From positions 1-61,802 of the forward strand of contig MNXU01000088.1 of the NCBI GenBank assembly GCA_001872285.1: a stretch of DNA of 61,802 bases. The letters are read 5' to 3'. Origin of the DNA: Betaproteobacteria bacterium CG2_30_68_42. Lineage in GTDB: Bacteria; Pseudomonadota; Gammaproteobacteria; Burkholderiales; Rhodocyclaceae. A program made the translations under genes and the position numbers. Below, piece after piece: positions 44,799 to 54,270 of this stretch. How positions within the stretch are numbered: the first letter of the stretch is position 1; the number at the start of each line of letters is the position of its first letter. The notes beneath the pieces were generated by a model. It was not told the origin of the DNA. It made no database searches and saw nothing but the letters and a program-made list of their open reading frames with translations.

Positions 44799-45325
44799 CC
44801 GGCTTCGACGTCGTCGTGCTCTCGATCGCGGGCGGCTCCCTCGTGGTGGGCATCGTGAGGGGACTGGCGAGCGAGCTGGTCGCGCTCGCCGCATGGGTCA
44901 TCGCCTTCCTCGTCGCCCGGGCCGTTGCTCCCGCAGCCGGCACCTGGCTCGGGCAGTGGCTGAGCGATCCGGTCGCCCGGTATGCGGCCGCGTTCGCACT
45001 CGCCTTCGTCGCGGTGCTGGTCTCGATGTCGTTCGTGCGGCTCGCGTTGCGCCGGCTGATCCATGCCGCTGGCCTGAGCCCTGCGGACCGCTTTCTCGGC
45101 GCGCTCTTCGGACTGGCGCGCGCGACTGCGCTGGTGCTCGCGCTGGTGCTCGCCGCCGGCCTCACCTCGTTCCCCCGCCAGGACTGGTGGCGCAACGCCT
45201 GGCTCGCACCGCCGCTCGAGACCGCGGTGCTGATGGCCAGGCCCTGGTTGCCCGCCCGGCTCGCAAATCGGCTACGCTACCGTCAACCCGGCGCATCGCC
45301 GGGGGCGGGAAAGGTGGGAGTCTGA
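44795..45325 (+). CDS. cvpA: CvpA family membrane protein
   Basis: Inner-membrane protein of 176 aa with four helices and a short tail, family of colicin V production protein CvpA. The opening [20 protein letters not shown] and the [18 protein letters not shown] helix are typical. The GTG start overlaps the SPOR gene stop. As in E. coli it directly precedes purF, one base apart. Its role in membrane homeostasis is only partly understood. Confidence 0.92.
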   Translation: MTGFDVVVLSIAGGSLVVGIVRGLASELVALAAWVIAFLVARAVAPAAGTWLGQWLSDPVARYAAAFALAFVAVLVSMSFVRLALRRLIHAAGLSPADRFLGALFGLARATALVLALVLAAGLTSFPRQDWWRNAWLAPPLETAVLMARPWLPARLANRLRYRQPGASPGAGKVGV

Positions 45326-45326
45326 G

Positions 45327-46853
45327 ATGTGCGGAATTCTCGGCGTCGTGGCGAAATCGCCCGTGAATCAGCTCCTGTATGACGGGCTGCAGGTCCTCCA
45401 GCACCGCGGGCAGGATGCCGCTGGCATCGCGACCGGGGAGTCGAACCGCTTCCACCTGCACAAGGGGCCGGGGCTGGTGCGCGACGTCTTCCGCACGCGC
45501 AACATGCGCAACCTCGCGGGCAACTGGGGCATCGCCCACTGCCGCTATCCCACCGCCGGCTCGGCGTTCAACTCCGCCGAGGCGCAGCCCTTCTACGTGA
45601 ATTCCCCGTTCGGCACCGTGCTCGCCCACAACGGCAACCTGACCAATTCGGAGCGGCTCAAGCAGGAGCTGTTTCTGCAGGACCTGCGTCACATCAACAC
45701 CGACTCCGACTCGGAAGTGCTGCTCAACGTGTTCGCCCACGAACTGCAGGCGGCGGCCGCGAGCTACCGGCTCGACGAGGACACGATCTTCCGTGCCGTG
45801 GCCGGGGTGCACCGGCGAGCCCGCGGCGCCTACGCGGTGGTGGCGATGATCGCCGGCTTCGGGCTGGTCGCCTTCCGCGATCCCTACGGGATCCGGCCCC
45901 TGATCATTGGGCGTAACATCACCGACGAGGGCCCCGAGTACCTGGTCGCCTCCGAGAGCGTCGCCCTCGACACGCTCGGCTTCCAGGTGCTGCGCGACGT
46001 GCTGCCCGGCGAGGCGATCCTCGTCACCGTCGAGGGCGCCTTCCACAGCCGCGAGTGCGCCGAGCACACGATGCATGCCCCGTGCATGTTCGAGTTCGTC
46101 TATCTCGCGCGGCCCGACTCGCTCATCGACGGCGTGTCGGTGTATGAGGCGCGGCTGAAGATGGGCGAGTTCCTGGCCGAGAAGATCCACCACACCCTTC
46201 CGAGGCTGAAGCTGGATGCGGTGATTCCGATCCCGGATTCGAGCCGGCCCTCGGCACTCGCGCTGGCGAGCCGGCTCGGCATCCCCTACCGCGAGGGCTT
46301 CGTCAAGAACCGTTACATCGGCCGCACCTTCATCATGCCGGGGCAGGCGGTGCGCAGGAAGTCGATCCGGCAGAAGCTCAACGCGATCAGCCAGGAGTTC
46401 AATGGCAAGAGCGTGCTGCTGGTCGACGACTCGATCGTGCGCGGAAACACCAGCCGCGAGATCGTGCAGATGGCGCGCGAGGCCGGCGCCCGCCAGGTCG
46501 TCTTCGCCTCGGCCGCGCCGCCGGTGCGCTTCCCCAATGTCTATGGCATCGACATGCCCACGCGCAGCGAGCTGATCGCCTCCTCGCGCAGCGACGAGGA
46601 GATTCGCGCGGAGATCGGCGCGGACATGCTGGTCTATCAGGACCTCGATGCCCTGCGCGCGGCGGTGAGCGCGGTCAACCCCTCGATCCAGCGCTTCGAG
46701 ACCTCGTGCTTCGACGGCATCTACATCACCGGCGACGTCACGCCCGAGTACCTGAGCAGCGTCGAGCACCAGCAGGAGTCGCATCCGCGCTCGGCCGGCG
46801 CCGACGAGCCCGAGGGCGCGCAGCTCGACCTCAATCTCGTGCTCTCCGAGTGA
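45327..46853 (+). CDS. purF: amidophosphoribosyltransferase PurF
   Basis: First committed step of purine synthesis, 508 aa. The nucleophile Cys2 follows Met (MCGILGVV). Glutaminase motifs are [10 protein letters not shown] and AHNGNLTN. The PRPP-binding loop [17 protein letters not shown] lies in the phosphoribosyltransferase domain. The ribosome site GGTGGG is just upstream in the cvpA end. It closes the cvpA operon; no terminator is seen directly after it. Confidence 0.97.
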   Translation: MCGILGVVAKSPVNQLLYDGLQVLQHRGQDAAGIATGESNRFHLHKGPGLVRDVFRTRNMRNLAGNWGIAHCRYPTAGSAFNSAEAQPFYVNSPFGTVLAHNGNLTNSERLKQELFLQDLRHINTDSDSEVLLNVFAHELQAAAASYRLDEDTIFRAVAGVHRRARGAYAVVAMIAGFGLVAFRDPYGIRPLIIGRNITDEGPEYLVASESVALDTLGFQVLRDVLPGEAILVTVEGAFHSRECAEHTMHAPCMFEFVYLARPDSLIDGVSVYEARLKMGEFLAEKIHHTLPRLKLDAVIPIPDSSRPSALALASRLGIPYREGFVKNRYIGRTFIMPGQAVRRKSIRQKLNAISQEFNGKSVLLVDDSIVRGNTSREIVQMAREAGARQVVFASAAPPVRFPNVYGIDMPTRSELIASSRSDEEIRAEIGADMLVYQDLDALRAAVSAVNPSIQRFETSCFDGIYITGDVTPEYLSSVEHQQESHPRSAGADEPEGAQLDLNLVLSE

Positions 46854-46928
46854 CCTGCGGCGCGCTCGCGATGGCCACATCTGCGGAACCGACCCGAAAC
46901 CGCCTTGCGGCCGGCGCTTGCGAATCGA

Positions 46929-46957
46929 TTGACATGGCGCGTGCAGGCGGGTAGCTT
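46929..46957 (+). promoter_or_regulatory. promoter of the metZ riboswitch transcript
   Basis: A perfect -35 TTGACA (46929-46934) and TAGCTT at the -10 position (46952-46957) are 17 bases apart. The predicted transcript start (about 46963-46965) coincides with the first base of the SAM-II aptamer, which strongly supports both calls. Confidence 0.65.
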
Positions 46958-46962
46958 TCGAA

Positions 46963-47016
46963 CTGCGCCGATTTGAGGATCAGCTTGCGGGCGCGTTACA
47001 AATCCGGCTAAAGCGA
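46963..47016 (+). promoter_or_regulatory. SAM-II riboswitch aptamer upstream of metZ
   Basis: The sequence follows the SAM-II (metX) consensus: P1 strand GCGCC (46965-46969) pairs with GGCGC (46990-46994), followed by the loop GATTT, then TTGC before P1's 3' strand, and after it the conserved AAAT and GCTAAAG (47000-47013) that form the pseudoknot and bind S-adenosylmethionine. SAM-II RNAs control methionine genes in alpha- and betaproteobacteria. High SAM should lower metZ expression. Confidence 0.85.
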
Positions 47017-47017
47017 A

Positions 47018-47057
47018 CCAGGAAAACCCGGTTGGCTCATGGCTGGCCGGGTTTTTT
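47018..47057 (+). terminator. intrinsic terminator between SAM-II aptamer and metZ
   Basis: AAAACCCGG (47023-47031) pairs perfectly with CCGGGTTTT (47047-47055), loop of 15 bases, and six T's follow (47052-47057); flanking CCA/TGG bases extend the stem. It lies between the aptamer and the metZ ribosome site (GGGAGGAAGG, 47061-47070), so it can act as a transcription attenuator. Confidence 0.8.
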
Positions 47058-47072
47058 CTTGGGAGGAAGGCG

Positions 47073-48254
47073 ATGCAGGATGAAAGGGTTCCGGGGTTCG
47101 ACACCCTGGCGGTGCGTGCGGGTATCGCGCGCAGCCGGTTCAACGAGCACAGCGAGGCGCTCTACCTCACCTCCAGCTTCGTGTTCGACAATGCCGCGCA
47201 GGCGGCGGCGCGCTTCTCGGGCGAGGAACCCGGCTATGTCTATGGCCGCTTCTCGAATCCGACCGTCACCATGATGCAGGAGCGCCTGGCCGCGCTGGAG
47301 GGCGCCGAGGCCTGCCTGGCGACCGCCTCCGGGATGGCCGCGATCCTTGCCGCAGTCATGGCGCTCCTGGAGGCCGGAAACCACATCGTCGCCTCGCAGA
47401 GCCTGTTCGGCGCCACCCATCAACTGCTCGGCAACATCCTGCCCCGGTTCGGGGTGGAGGCGAGCTTCGTGCGCTCCACCGATCCGGCGGACTATGCGAA
47501 CGCGCTGCGCCCGGAGACCCGGATGATGTTCATCGAGACGCCCTCCAACCCGCTCACCGAGGTGCTGGACATCACCGCGCTGGTCGCCGTCGCGCGCGCG
47601 GCCGGAGTTCTGCTCGTGGTGGACAACTGCTTCTGCACGCCGGTGCTCCAGCAGCCGCTCGCGCTGGGCGCCGATCTGGTGATCCATTCGGCGACCAAGT
47701 ATCTCGACGGCCAGGGCCGTGTGCTCGGCGGCGCGGTGCTCGGCCGCCGCGAACTCATCGACGAAGTGTTCAAGTTCCTGCGCACCGCGGGCCCCTCGAT
47801 CTCGCCCTTCAACGCCTGGGTGATCCTCAAGGGCCTGGAGACGCTGCGTATCCGCGTCGAGGCCCAGTCGCGCAACGCCCTCGAACTCGCACGCTGGCTC
47901 GAGGCGCGCCCGGAGGTCGCGCGCGTGTACTATCCGGGGCTCGCCTCCCACCCCCAGCACTCGGCCGCGATGCGCCAGCAGAAGAGCGGCGGAGCGATCG
48001 TCTCGTTCGAGGTTCGCGGGGGGCGGGAGCAGGCGTGGCGGGTGATCGACGCGACGCACATCCTCTCGATCACCGCCAACCTCGGCGACACCAAGAGCAC
48101 GATCACCCACCCCGCCAGCACCACGCACGGGCGCATCGGCGCGGAGGCGCGCGCCGCCGCCGGCATCGGCGAGAACCTGCTGCGCATCGCGGTGGGTCTG
48201 GAAGACATCGAAGACCTCGAAGCCGATCTCGAAAGCGGGCTGGCGCAGATCTGA
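47073..48254 (+). CDS. metZ: O-succinylhomoserine sulfhydrylase MetZ
   Basis: Cys/Met-metabolism PLP enzyme of 393 aa that makes homocysteine directly from O-succinylhomoserine and sulfide. The start FDTLAVRAGIARSRFNEHSE is typical of MetZ. Substrate and PLP motifs are YGRFSNPTV, MFIETPSNPLTEV and the PLP lysine in HSATKYLDGQGR. A strong Shine-Dalgarno precedes the ATG. The upstream SAM-II riboswitch and terminator indicate feedback control by S-adenosylmethionine. Annotation tools may call it a cystathionine gamma-synthase homologue; the riboswitch and purF-metZ order favour MetZ. Confidence 0.95.
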   Translation: MQDERVPGFDTLAVRAGIARSRFNEHSEALYLTSSFVFDNAAQAAARFSGEEPGYVYGRFSNPTVTMMQERLAALEGAEACLATASGMAAILAAVMALLEAGNHIVASQSLFGATHQLLGNILPRFGVEASFVRSTDPADYANALRPETRMMFIETPSNPLTEVLDITALVAVARAAGVLLVVDNCFCTPVLQQPLALGADLVIHSATKYLDGQGRVLGGAVLGRRELIDEVFKFLRTAGPSISPFNAWVILKGLETLRIRVEAQSRNALELARWLEARPEVARVYYPGLASHPQHSAAMRQQKSGGAIVSFEVRGGREQAWRVIDATHILSITANLGDTKSTITHPASTTHGRIGAEARAAAGIGENLLRIAVGLEDIEDLEADLESGLAQI

Positions 48255-48260
48255 GCGGAT

Positions 48261-48995
48261 TCAGGACGAGCGCGCGAGCGCGATCAGGCGGCAGCCGGCC
48301 TCGTCGCAGGCGAGATAGCCGCCGCCCGCGTACCAGTCGGGCAGCACCCAGCGCTCGCAGGTCCGTCCGTCGATCTCGATGCGGTGTCGCGCCGGAAGAT
48401 GGGTGTGGCCGTGGATGACGCGCGGGTAGCCGTGCTCGCGCAGCAGCCGCGCGAGCGCGCCCGCATTGATGTCCATCTGCACCGCCGGCTTTCCGCGCTT
48501 GGCCTGTTCGCTCCCGGCGCGCATCCGCTCCACCCGCGCGCGGCGCTGGGCGAGCGGCAGGCGCAGGAAGTCCTCGCGCCAGGCGGGACTGCGCACCAGG
48601 GCGCGGAAATCCTGATACGCCTCGTCGTCCGTGCATAGCGTGTCGCCGTGCAGCAGCAGCGTTGGGACGCCGTCGAGTTCGATGCGGGTCGGATCCCCGA
48701 TCGGTTCGAGACCGGTCGCCTGCGCGAAGCGCGGTCCAGCGAGGAAATCGCGGTTGCCGGCGAGGAAGCGGCCGGGCACGGTGCGCGTCAGGGCGCGTAG
48801 CCGAGCGCAGATGCGGGCGTTGAACGGATCGTCGAGGTCGTCGTCTCCGGCCATGGCCTCGAACAGGTCGCCCAGGACGTAGAGCGCCGCTGCCGCGCGC
48901 GCCGGCCCGGCGAGGAAATCCTCGAACAGCCTGGCCGAGGACTCGCGCTCGGCACACAGGTGCAGGTCGGCGACGAACAGCGTGGCTGCCGCCAT
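48261..48995 (-). CDS. lpxH: UDP-2,3-diacylglucosamine diphosphatase LpxH
   Basis: Metallophosphoesterase producing lipid X in lipid A synthesis, 244 aa. The metal-binding motifs are in order: FVADLHL, YVLGDLFE, LAGNRDFL, LLHGDTL and the C-terminal HGHTHLPARH. It is the last gene of the minus-strand run ppiA-ppiB-lpxH, beginning 13 bases after ppiB. It converges with metZ, whose stop is 6 bases away. Confidence 0.96.
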   Translation of the reverse strand: MAAATLFVADLHLCAERESSARLFEDFLAGPARAAAALYVLGDLFEAMAGDDDLDDPFNARICARLRALTRTVPGRFLAGNRDFLAGPRFAQATGLEPIGDPTRIELDGVPTLLLHGDTLCTDDEAYQDFRALVRSPAWREDFLRLPLAQRRARVERMRAGSEQAKRGKPAVQMDINAGALARLLREHGYPRVIHGHTHLPARHRIEIDGRTCERWVLPDWYAGGGYLACDEAGCRLIALARSS

Positions 48996-49008
48996 GCCGC
49001 AAGCACCG

Positions 49009-49503
49009 TCAGACGGCGCGCGTCGCGCGCTCGATGATCACGTCTTCGTCCGGCACGTCCTGGTGGAAGCCGCGGCTGCCGGTCTGCGCGGTGCGGATGG
49101 CGTCGATCACATCCATGCCCTCGGCCACGCGCGCGAACACGCAGTAGCCCCAGCCCTGCGCGTCGGGCGAGCGGTGATCGAGAAAGGCGTTGTCGGCGAC
49201 ATTGATGAAGAACTGCGCGGTCGCGGAATGCGGGTCCGCCGTGCGCGCCATGGCGACCGTGCCGCGCGCGTTCGCCACACCGTTGTCGGCCTCGTTCTTC
49301 ACCGGCGAGCGGGTTTCCTTCTGCTTCATCCCCGGCTCGAAGCCGCCGCCCTGGATCATGAAGCCGTCTATCACGCGGTGGAAGATCGTGCCGTCGTAGA
49401 AACCGGAATCGACGTAGTCGAGGAAGTTACGCACCGTGAGCGGCGCCTCGTCCTCGAGCAGCTCCAGCGTGATTTCGCCGCGGTTCGTGTGCAGTATGAC
49501 CAT
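49009..49503 (-). CDS. ppiB: cytoplasmic peptidyl-prolyl cis-trans isomerase (PpiB type)
   Basis: Cyclophilin of 164 aa without signal peptide. The active-site block [22 protein letters not shown] and the segment [18 protein letters not shown] are standard. The ATG at 49503 is chosen because GGAGG sits exactly upstream; two in-frame ATGs further up are less likely. It shares an 84-base DNA stretch differing at only three positions with the upstream ppiA gene, so the two are recent or gene-converted paralogues. Confidence 0.95.
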   Translation of the reverse strand: MVILHTNRGEITLELLEDEAPLTVRNFLDYVDSGFYDGTIFHRVIDGFMIQGGGFEPGMKQKETRSPVKNEADNGVANARGTVAMARTADPHSATAQFFINVADNAFLDHRSPDAQGWGYCVFARVAEGMDVIDAIRTAQTGSRGFHQDVPDEDVIIERATRAV

Positions 49504-49526
49504 GGAATCCTCCATCGCATTCGCCT

Positions 49527-50087
49527 TCATTCGGAAACGATCGTGACCGCCTCGATCACGACCGGCTGCACCGGCACGTCGGCGAACGGGCCCACGCGGG
49601 TCTTCGGCACCTGCGCGATTCGCTGCACCACCTCGAAGCCGCGCTTCACCCGTCCGAACACGGCATATCCGTGCCCGTCGGGTGAGGGACGGTCGAGCGC
49701 TCGGTTGTCGACCAGGTTGATGAAGAACTGGGAGGTCGCCGAGTCCGGATCCGCGGTGCGCGCCATGGCGATCGTGCCGCGTTCGTTCTTCAGCCCATTG
49801 GCGGCCTCGTTCGCAATCGGTGCGCGCGCGGGCTTCTGCTTCATGCCCGGCTCGAAGCCGCCGCCCTGGATCATGAAGCCGTCGATCACGCGGTGGAAGA
49901 TCGTGCCGTTGTAGAAGCCGTCCTTCGCGTAGCGCAGGAAATTGGCGACGCTCTTCGGCGCGCGCTCCGCGTAGAGCTCGATCGCGACCGTTCCCATGCC
50001 GGTGCGCAGCTCCACGACCGGGTTCGTGTCCGCCGCCGAGGCGGCGGCTGCTGCGGCCAGCAGAAGGATCAGCAGTGCGTGTTTCAC
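49527..50087 (-). CDS. ppiA: periplasmic peptidyl-prolyl cis-trans isomerase (PpiA type)
   Basis: Cyclophilin of 186 aa carrying a cleavable signal peptide ([18 protein letters not shown]), so it folds proteins in the periplasm. Active-site residues [18 protein letters not shown] and [17 protein letters not shown] match its neighbour. The GTG start is supported by AGGA eight bases upstream and by the signal peptide beginning there. First gene of the minus-strand operon; its promoter is the left-facing half of the palindromic promoter at 50120-50146. Confidence 0.94.
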   Translation of the reverse strand: MKHALLILLLAAAAAASAADTNPVVELRTGMGTVAIELYAERAPKSVANFLRYAKDGFYNGTIFHRVIDGFMIQGGGFEPGMKQKPARAPIANEAANGLKNERGTIAMARTADPDSATSQFFINLVDNRALDRPSPDGHGYAVFGRVKRGFEVVQRIAQVPKTRVGPFADVPVQPVVIEAVTIVSE

Positions 50088-50119
50088 GTGTTCCTGTCTC
50101 CGGAAGACGTTCGGAAGGC

Positions 50120-50146
50120 TGCTAGAATGCGCGCCGGATTCTAGCA
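50120..50146. promoter_or_regulatory. palindromic divergent extended -10 promoters (ppiA / cysS)
   Basis: TGCTAGAAT (50120-50128), nine bases, then ATTCTAGCA (50138-50146): a perfect 9-bp inverted repeat. On each strand the arm reads TGCTAGAAT, an extended -10. Rightward transcription (cysS) would start near 50135 and leftward (ppiA) near 50131, so the two promoters overlap and should exclude each other. Confidence 0.6.
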
Positions 50147-50206
50147 AGCAGGGCGCCGTGGCCACAAGGACGGCGTGCAGCGGGCGTCCCTGCGCCGATC
50201 TCGCGC

Positions 50207-51589
50207 ATGCTCGTCATCTACAACTCGGCGGCGAGGCAGAAGCAGGCTTTCGTCCCGATCGAGCCGGGCCATGTCCGCATGTATGTCTGCGGCATGACGG
50301 TCTACGATTACTGCCACCTCGGCCATGCCCGCGTGCTGGTGGTCTTCGACATGGTCGCGCGCTGGCTGCGGGCGAGCGGCTTCCGCGTGACCTACGTGCG
50401 GAACCTCACCGACATCGACGACAAGATCATCCGCCGCGCGCGCGACAACGGCGAGTCCATCCACGCGCTGACCGCGCGCTTCATCGCGGCCATGAACGAG
50501 GATGCCCGCGCGCTGGGCGTGGCCGAACCGGACGCCGAGCCGCGCGCGACCGCCTACGTCGATTCCATGCAGCGCATGATCGCCCGGCTCGTCGACAAGG
50601 GCCTCGCCTATGTCGCGCAGGACGGCGACGTGTGCTTCGCGGTGCGCAGCTTCCCCGGCTACGGGAAGCTCTCCGGCAAGTCGCTCGACGACCTTCGCGC
50701 CGGCGCCCGCGTGGAAGTCGCCGCGGGCAAGCGCGATCCGCTCGACTTCGTGCTCTGGAAGCGTGCGCGGGAGGACGAGCCGGAGGAGGCACGCTGGGAA
50801 TCCCCGTGGGGTGCGGGCCGACCCGGCTGGCACATCGAGTGCTCGGCCATGAGCACGGAGCTGCTCGGCGCGCACTTCGACATCCACGGTGGCGGCCAGG
50901 ATCTCCAGTTCCCCCATCACGAGAACGAGATCGCGCAGAGCGAGGGTGCCCACGGCGGCGTGTTCGTCAATTACTGGATGCACAACGGCTTCGTGCGCGT
51001 CGATGACGAGAAGATGTCGAAGTCGCTGGGCAACTTCTTCACCATCCGCGAGGTGCTGAAGAAAGTCGACCCGGAGGTTGTGCGCTTCTTCATCCTGCGC
51101 GCGCACTACCGCAGCCCGCTCAACTACTCCGACACGCACATCGAGGACGCCCGCCATGCGCTCGCACGTCTGTACACCGCGCTCAAGGGTTTCGACGAAG
51201 CCCCCGGCGCGCCGGACTGGAGCGATCCGCGCGCGCTGCGTTTCCGCGAGGCGATGGACGACGACTTCAATACCCCCGAGGCGGTCGGCGTCCTGTTCGA
51301 GCTCGCCGCAGAACTCAACCGTGGGCGCGACCCGGCCGACGCACGCCTGCTGCGCACGCTCGCCGGCACGCTGGGGCTCGCTCAACGGCGAGCCGAGGAC
51401 TTCCTCACCGCGCTCCCGGCGAACGCCGGGGGCATCGATGCGCGCGAGATCGAGGCGCGCATCGCGGCGCGTGCAACCGCGCGCAAGGCGCGCGACTTCG
51501 CCGGCGCCGACCGCATCCGCGCCGAACTCGCCGCGCAGGGCATCGTGCTCGAGGACTCTGCCACAGGCACGACCTGGCGAAGGGCTTAA
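50207..51589 (+). CDS. cysS: cysteinyl-tRNA synthetase CysS
   Basis: Class I aminoacyl-tRNA synthetase, 460 aa. The zinc Cys and HIGH motif lie in [17 protein letters not shown] and the KMSKS loop in [12 protein letters not shown]. The second zinc site includes WHIECSAMS and [14 protein letters not shown]. Start ATG at 50207 follows a 60-base leader from the palindromic promoter. It is monocistronic; a 371-base gap follows. Confidence 0.98.
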   Translation: MLVIYNSAARQKQAFVPIEPGHVRMYVCGMTVYDYCHLGHARVLVVFDMVARWLRASGFRVTYVRNLTDIDDKIIRRARDNGESIHALTARFIAAMNEDARALGVAEPDAEPRATAYVDSMQRMIARLVDKGLAYVAQDGDVCFAVRSFPGYGKLSGKSLDDLRAGARVEVAAGKRDPLDFVLWKRAREDEPEEARWESPWGAGRPGWHIECSAMSTELLGAHFDIHGGGQDLQFPHHENEIAQSEGAHGGVFVNYWMHNGFVRVDDEKMSKSLGNFFTIREVLKKVDPEVVRFFILRAHYRSPLNYSDTHIEDARHALARLYTALKGFDEAPGAPDWSDPRALRFREAMDDDFNTPEAVGVLFELAAELNRGRDPADARLLRTLAGTLGLAQRRAEDFLTALPANAGGIDAREIEARIAARATARKARDFAGADRIRAELAAQGIVLEDSATGTTWRRA

Positions 51590-51960
51590 CCGGGTGCGCG
51601 TCAACGCGTGGCGTACCCGCACGTTGAGGGTCGGGCCGGATGGCGCCGCGGCGGGCGCGGCCTTCCAGGAGGATGAAAACTGTTGGGCTCGCGGATCAAC
51701 ACGTTTGCCGCGCGCATCGTTGCGGGGATCAAAGGAATCCGTGCCCTGTGAGGCGTCGATCCCCAACGTATGTGATCTGTATCAAGAAGAGCATATTTGA
51801 GCTATATCAACGTGACGCACCGAAAGGGGGTGTAGACTTCCATACCGCGAATCCGGAAATCGACAGGTCGTATAATTGTTGCATCCCATGTTATTATGTC
51901 CCCGTCCTAGCTCTCGCAACGCAGCAGGTTGCGGCAGGGCCAACACATAGTGGAGAGAAA
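51590..51960. other. 371-base intergenic region between cysS and the cytochrome gene
   Basis: No gene is supported here. The first 60 bases contain an imperfect inverted repeat (CGCGT/ACGCG within GGGT...ACCC) without a T-run. From 51770 the composition becomes AT-richer and holds two FNR-like boxes and three -10 candidates: TAGACT (51833), TATAAT (51871) and TGT-TATTAT (51889-51897). An open frame upstream in phase with the cytochrome is explained by the absence of stops and has no signal of its own. Confidence 0.7.
51772..51838 (+). promoter_or_regulatory. tandem FNR/Anr-like boxes with spaced -10
   Basis: Two 14-mers match the FNR/Anr consensus TTGAT-N4-ATCAA at nine of ten positions: GTGATCTGTATCAA (51772-51785) and TTGAGCTATATCAA (51797-51810), with centres exactly 25 bp apart. 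TAGACT at 51833-51838 puts the transcript start near 51845, so the second box is centred at -41.5, the classical class II activation position. A better -10 (TATAAT, 51871) exists downstream and would put the boxes at about -80 and -105. Oxygen- or NO-responsive control of the cytochrome genes is inferred. Confidence 0.65.
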
Positions 51961-52314
51961 ATGAACTTTTACCAAAAGACGATGATCGCGTCGGCCCTCT
52001 CGGCCGGAGTGCTCGCGCTGGGCCTGTCGACGCAGGCGGTAGCGGCAGCTGACACCGCGGCGCAGACACTGGCCAAGCAGAGCGGCTGCCTGAAATGCCA
52101 CGCGGTCGACAAGAAGAAGGATGGACCGGCCTACAAGGAGGTCGCCGCCAAGTACAAGGGTAAGGCGAACGCCGTCGAGAAGCTGACCCACCACATCACC
52201 AGCGGCGAAAAGGTCAAATTCGAGGACGGCCACGAGGAAGATCACAAGATCGTAAAGTCCAAGGACCCGGCCGCGATCAAGAACCTGGTGGAGTGGATCC
52301 TCTCGCGCCAGTAG
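51961..52314 (+). CDS. periplasmic monohaem class I cytochrome c
   Basis: Cytochrome c of 117 aa with a signal peptide (residues 1-28, ending AVAAAD). The single haem motif is CLKCH, with the axial Met probably in a C-terminal position not obvious here: no Met occurs after the haem motif in the mature protein, so a His ligand (for example in HHITSGEK or HEEDHKI) should be considered. Size resembles the c-551/c-552 group. A GGAGAG site precedes the ATG. It is followed after 58 bases by a NapC/NirT gene, suggesting that the two exchange electrons. Confidence 0.88.
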   Translation: MNFYQKTMIASALSAGVLALGLSTQAVAAADTAAQTLAKQSGCLKCHAVDKKKDGPAYKEVAAKYKGKANAVEKLTHHITSGEKVKFEDGHEEDHKIVKSKDPAAIKNLVEWILSRQ

Positions 52315-52372
52315 CGCGGCGTGGCTCGCATCCGGAAGCAGGGACAGGATTTCCAGCCAGGGGGACAGACCC

Positions 52373-52969
52373 ATGAACGACGTCAAGCAACCCAGGTCCG
52401 GCCTGCGCAGGCTGTTCGGTTTCCTGCTGCGGCCCTCCACCCTTTCGCTCGGCGCGGTGCTGGTGATCGGCGTGGTTGCGGGCATCATCTTCTGGGGCGG
52501 ATTCAATACCGGGATGGAGGCGACCAACACGCTCCAGTTCTGCACCACCTGCCACGAGATGCGCGACACCGTGTATGAGGAATACAAGTCGACCATCCAC
52601 TACACCAACCGCACCGGCGTGCGGGCGATCTGTTCGGACTGCCACGTGCCGCGGGACTGGGTGCACAAGGTCATCCGCAAGGTCAAGGCGACCGGCGAGG
52701 TCTATGCGAAGGTCACCGGCTTCGTTGACACGCCCGAGAAGTTCGAGAAGCACCGCATCGAGATGGCGCAGCGCGAATGGGCGCAGATGAAGGCTTCCGA
52801 CTCGCGCGAGTGCCGCAACTGCCATGCTTGGGATGCGATGGCCAAATCGAAGCAGCGCCCGAAGGCCCAGACCAAACACGCCGCCGCGCAGAAGGAAGGC
52901 AAGACCTGCATCGACTGCCACAAGGGCATCGCCCACCTGCTTCCGAAGGAATACGAGGAAGAGGAGTAG
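52373..52969 (+). CDS. NapC/NirT-family tetrahaem quinol dehydrogenase
   Basis: Membrane-anchored tetrahaem cytochrome c of 198 aa that oxidises quinol and passes electrons to periplasmic partners. One N-terminal helix (about residues 24-45) is followed by four haem sites: CTTCH, CSDCH, CRNCH and CIDCH. The NapC/NirT family block FCTTCHEMRDTVYEEY and the C-terminal CIDCHKGIAHLLP are intact. No nitrate, nitrite, TMAO or other reductase gene lies nearby; the only partner seen is the monohaem cytochrome upstream. A GGGGGA ribosome site precedes the ATG. Confidence 0.94.
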   Translation: MNDVKQPRSGLRRLFGFLLRPSTLSLGAVLVIGVVAGIIFWGGFNTGMEATNTLQFCTTCHEMRDTVYEEYKSTIHYTNRTGVRAICSDCHVPRDWVHKVIRKVKATGEVYAKVTGFVDTPEKFEKHRIEMAQREWAQMKASDSRECRNCHAWDAMAKSKQRPKAQTKHAAAQKEGKTCIDCHKGIAHLLPKEYEEEE

Positions 52970-53018
52970 TCCGCCGCACGGTCGGGTATTCGAGGCGATG
53001 CCCTGTGGCTGGGCATCC

Positions 53019-53090
53019 GGTGCAATGCCCTTCGCGCACCCCGGGGTTCGCCTCGGCGGTAGGGTGCAATAAGCGAAGCGCATTGCGCCC
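53019..53090 (+). repeat. palindromic intergenic repeat, copy A
   Basis: About 72 bases with core GGGTGCAATAAGCGAAGCGC followed by ATTGCGCC. The core is itself an inverted repeat (GGTGCAAT/ATTGCGCC) around AAGCGAAGC. A related element in opposite orientation lies at 59278-59354. It occupies the convergent gap between the NapC/NirT gene and dnaJ. Confidence 0.75.
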
Positions 53091-53139
53091 GGTTTCCGCA
53101 ACTGGCTCGACGCCCGCCGGCCGCCCCTTCTGCTCTCGA

Positions 53140-53155
53140 AACCCGGAAGCCGGGT

Positions 53156-53156
<1 letters not shown>
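53140..53156 (-). terminator. hairpin at the dnaJ end, possible terminator
   Basis: AACCCGG-CTT-CCGGGTT on the minus strand: a perfect 7-bp stem with a 3-base loop that begins at the dnaJ stop codon. The following bases (TTCGAG) give only a weak T-run, so termination strength is doubtful. Confidence 0.4.
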
Positions 53157-54268
<1,112 letters not shown>

Positions 54269-54270
54269 GG

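Noticed and set aside
51590-51640. Hairpin after cysS as an intrinsic terminator
   Set aside because: The inverted repeat is imperfect and no T-run follows.
51640-51960. N-terminal extension of the cytochrome c gene, with AGGAGG before an ATG at 51673
   Set aside because: The extension would put the signal peptide in mid-protein and would span the FNR-like control region; the ATG at 51961 has its own ribosome site.
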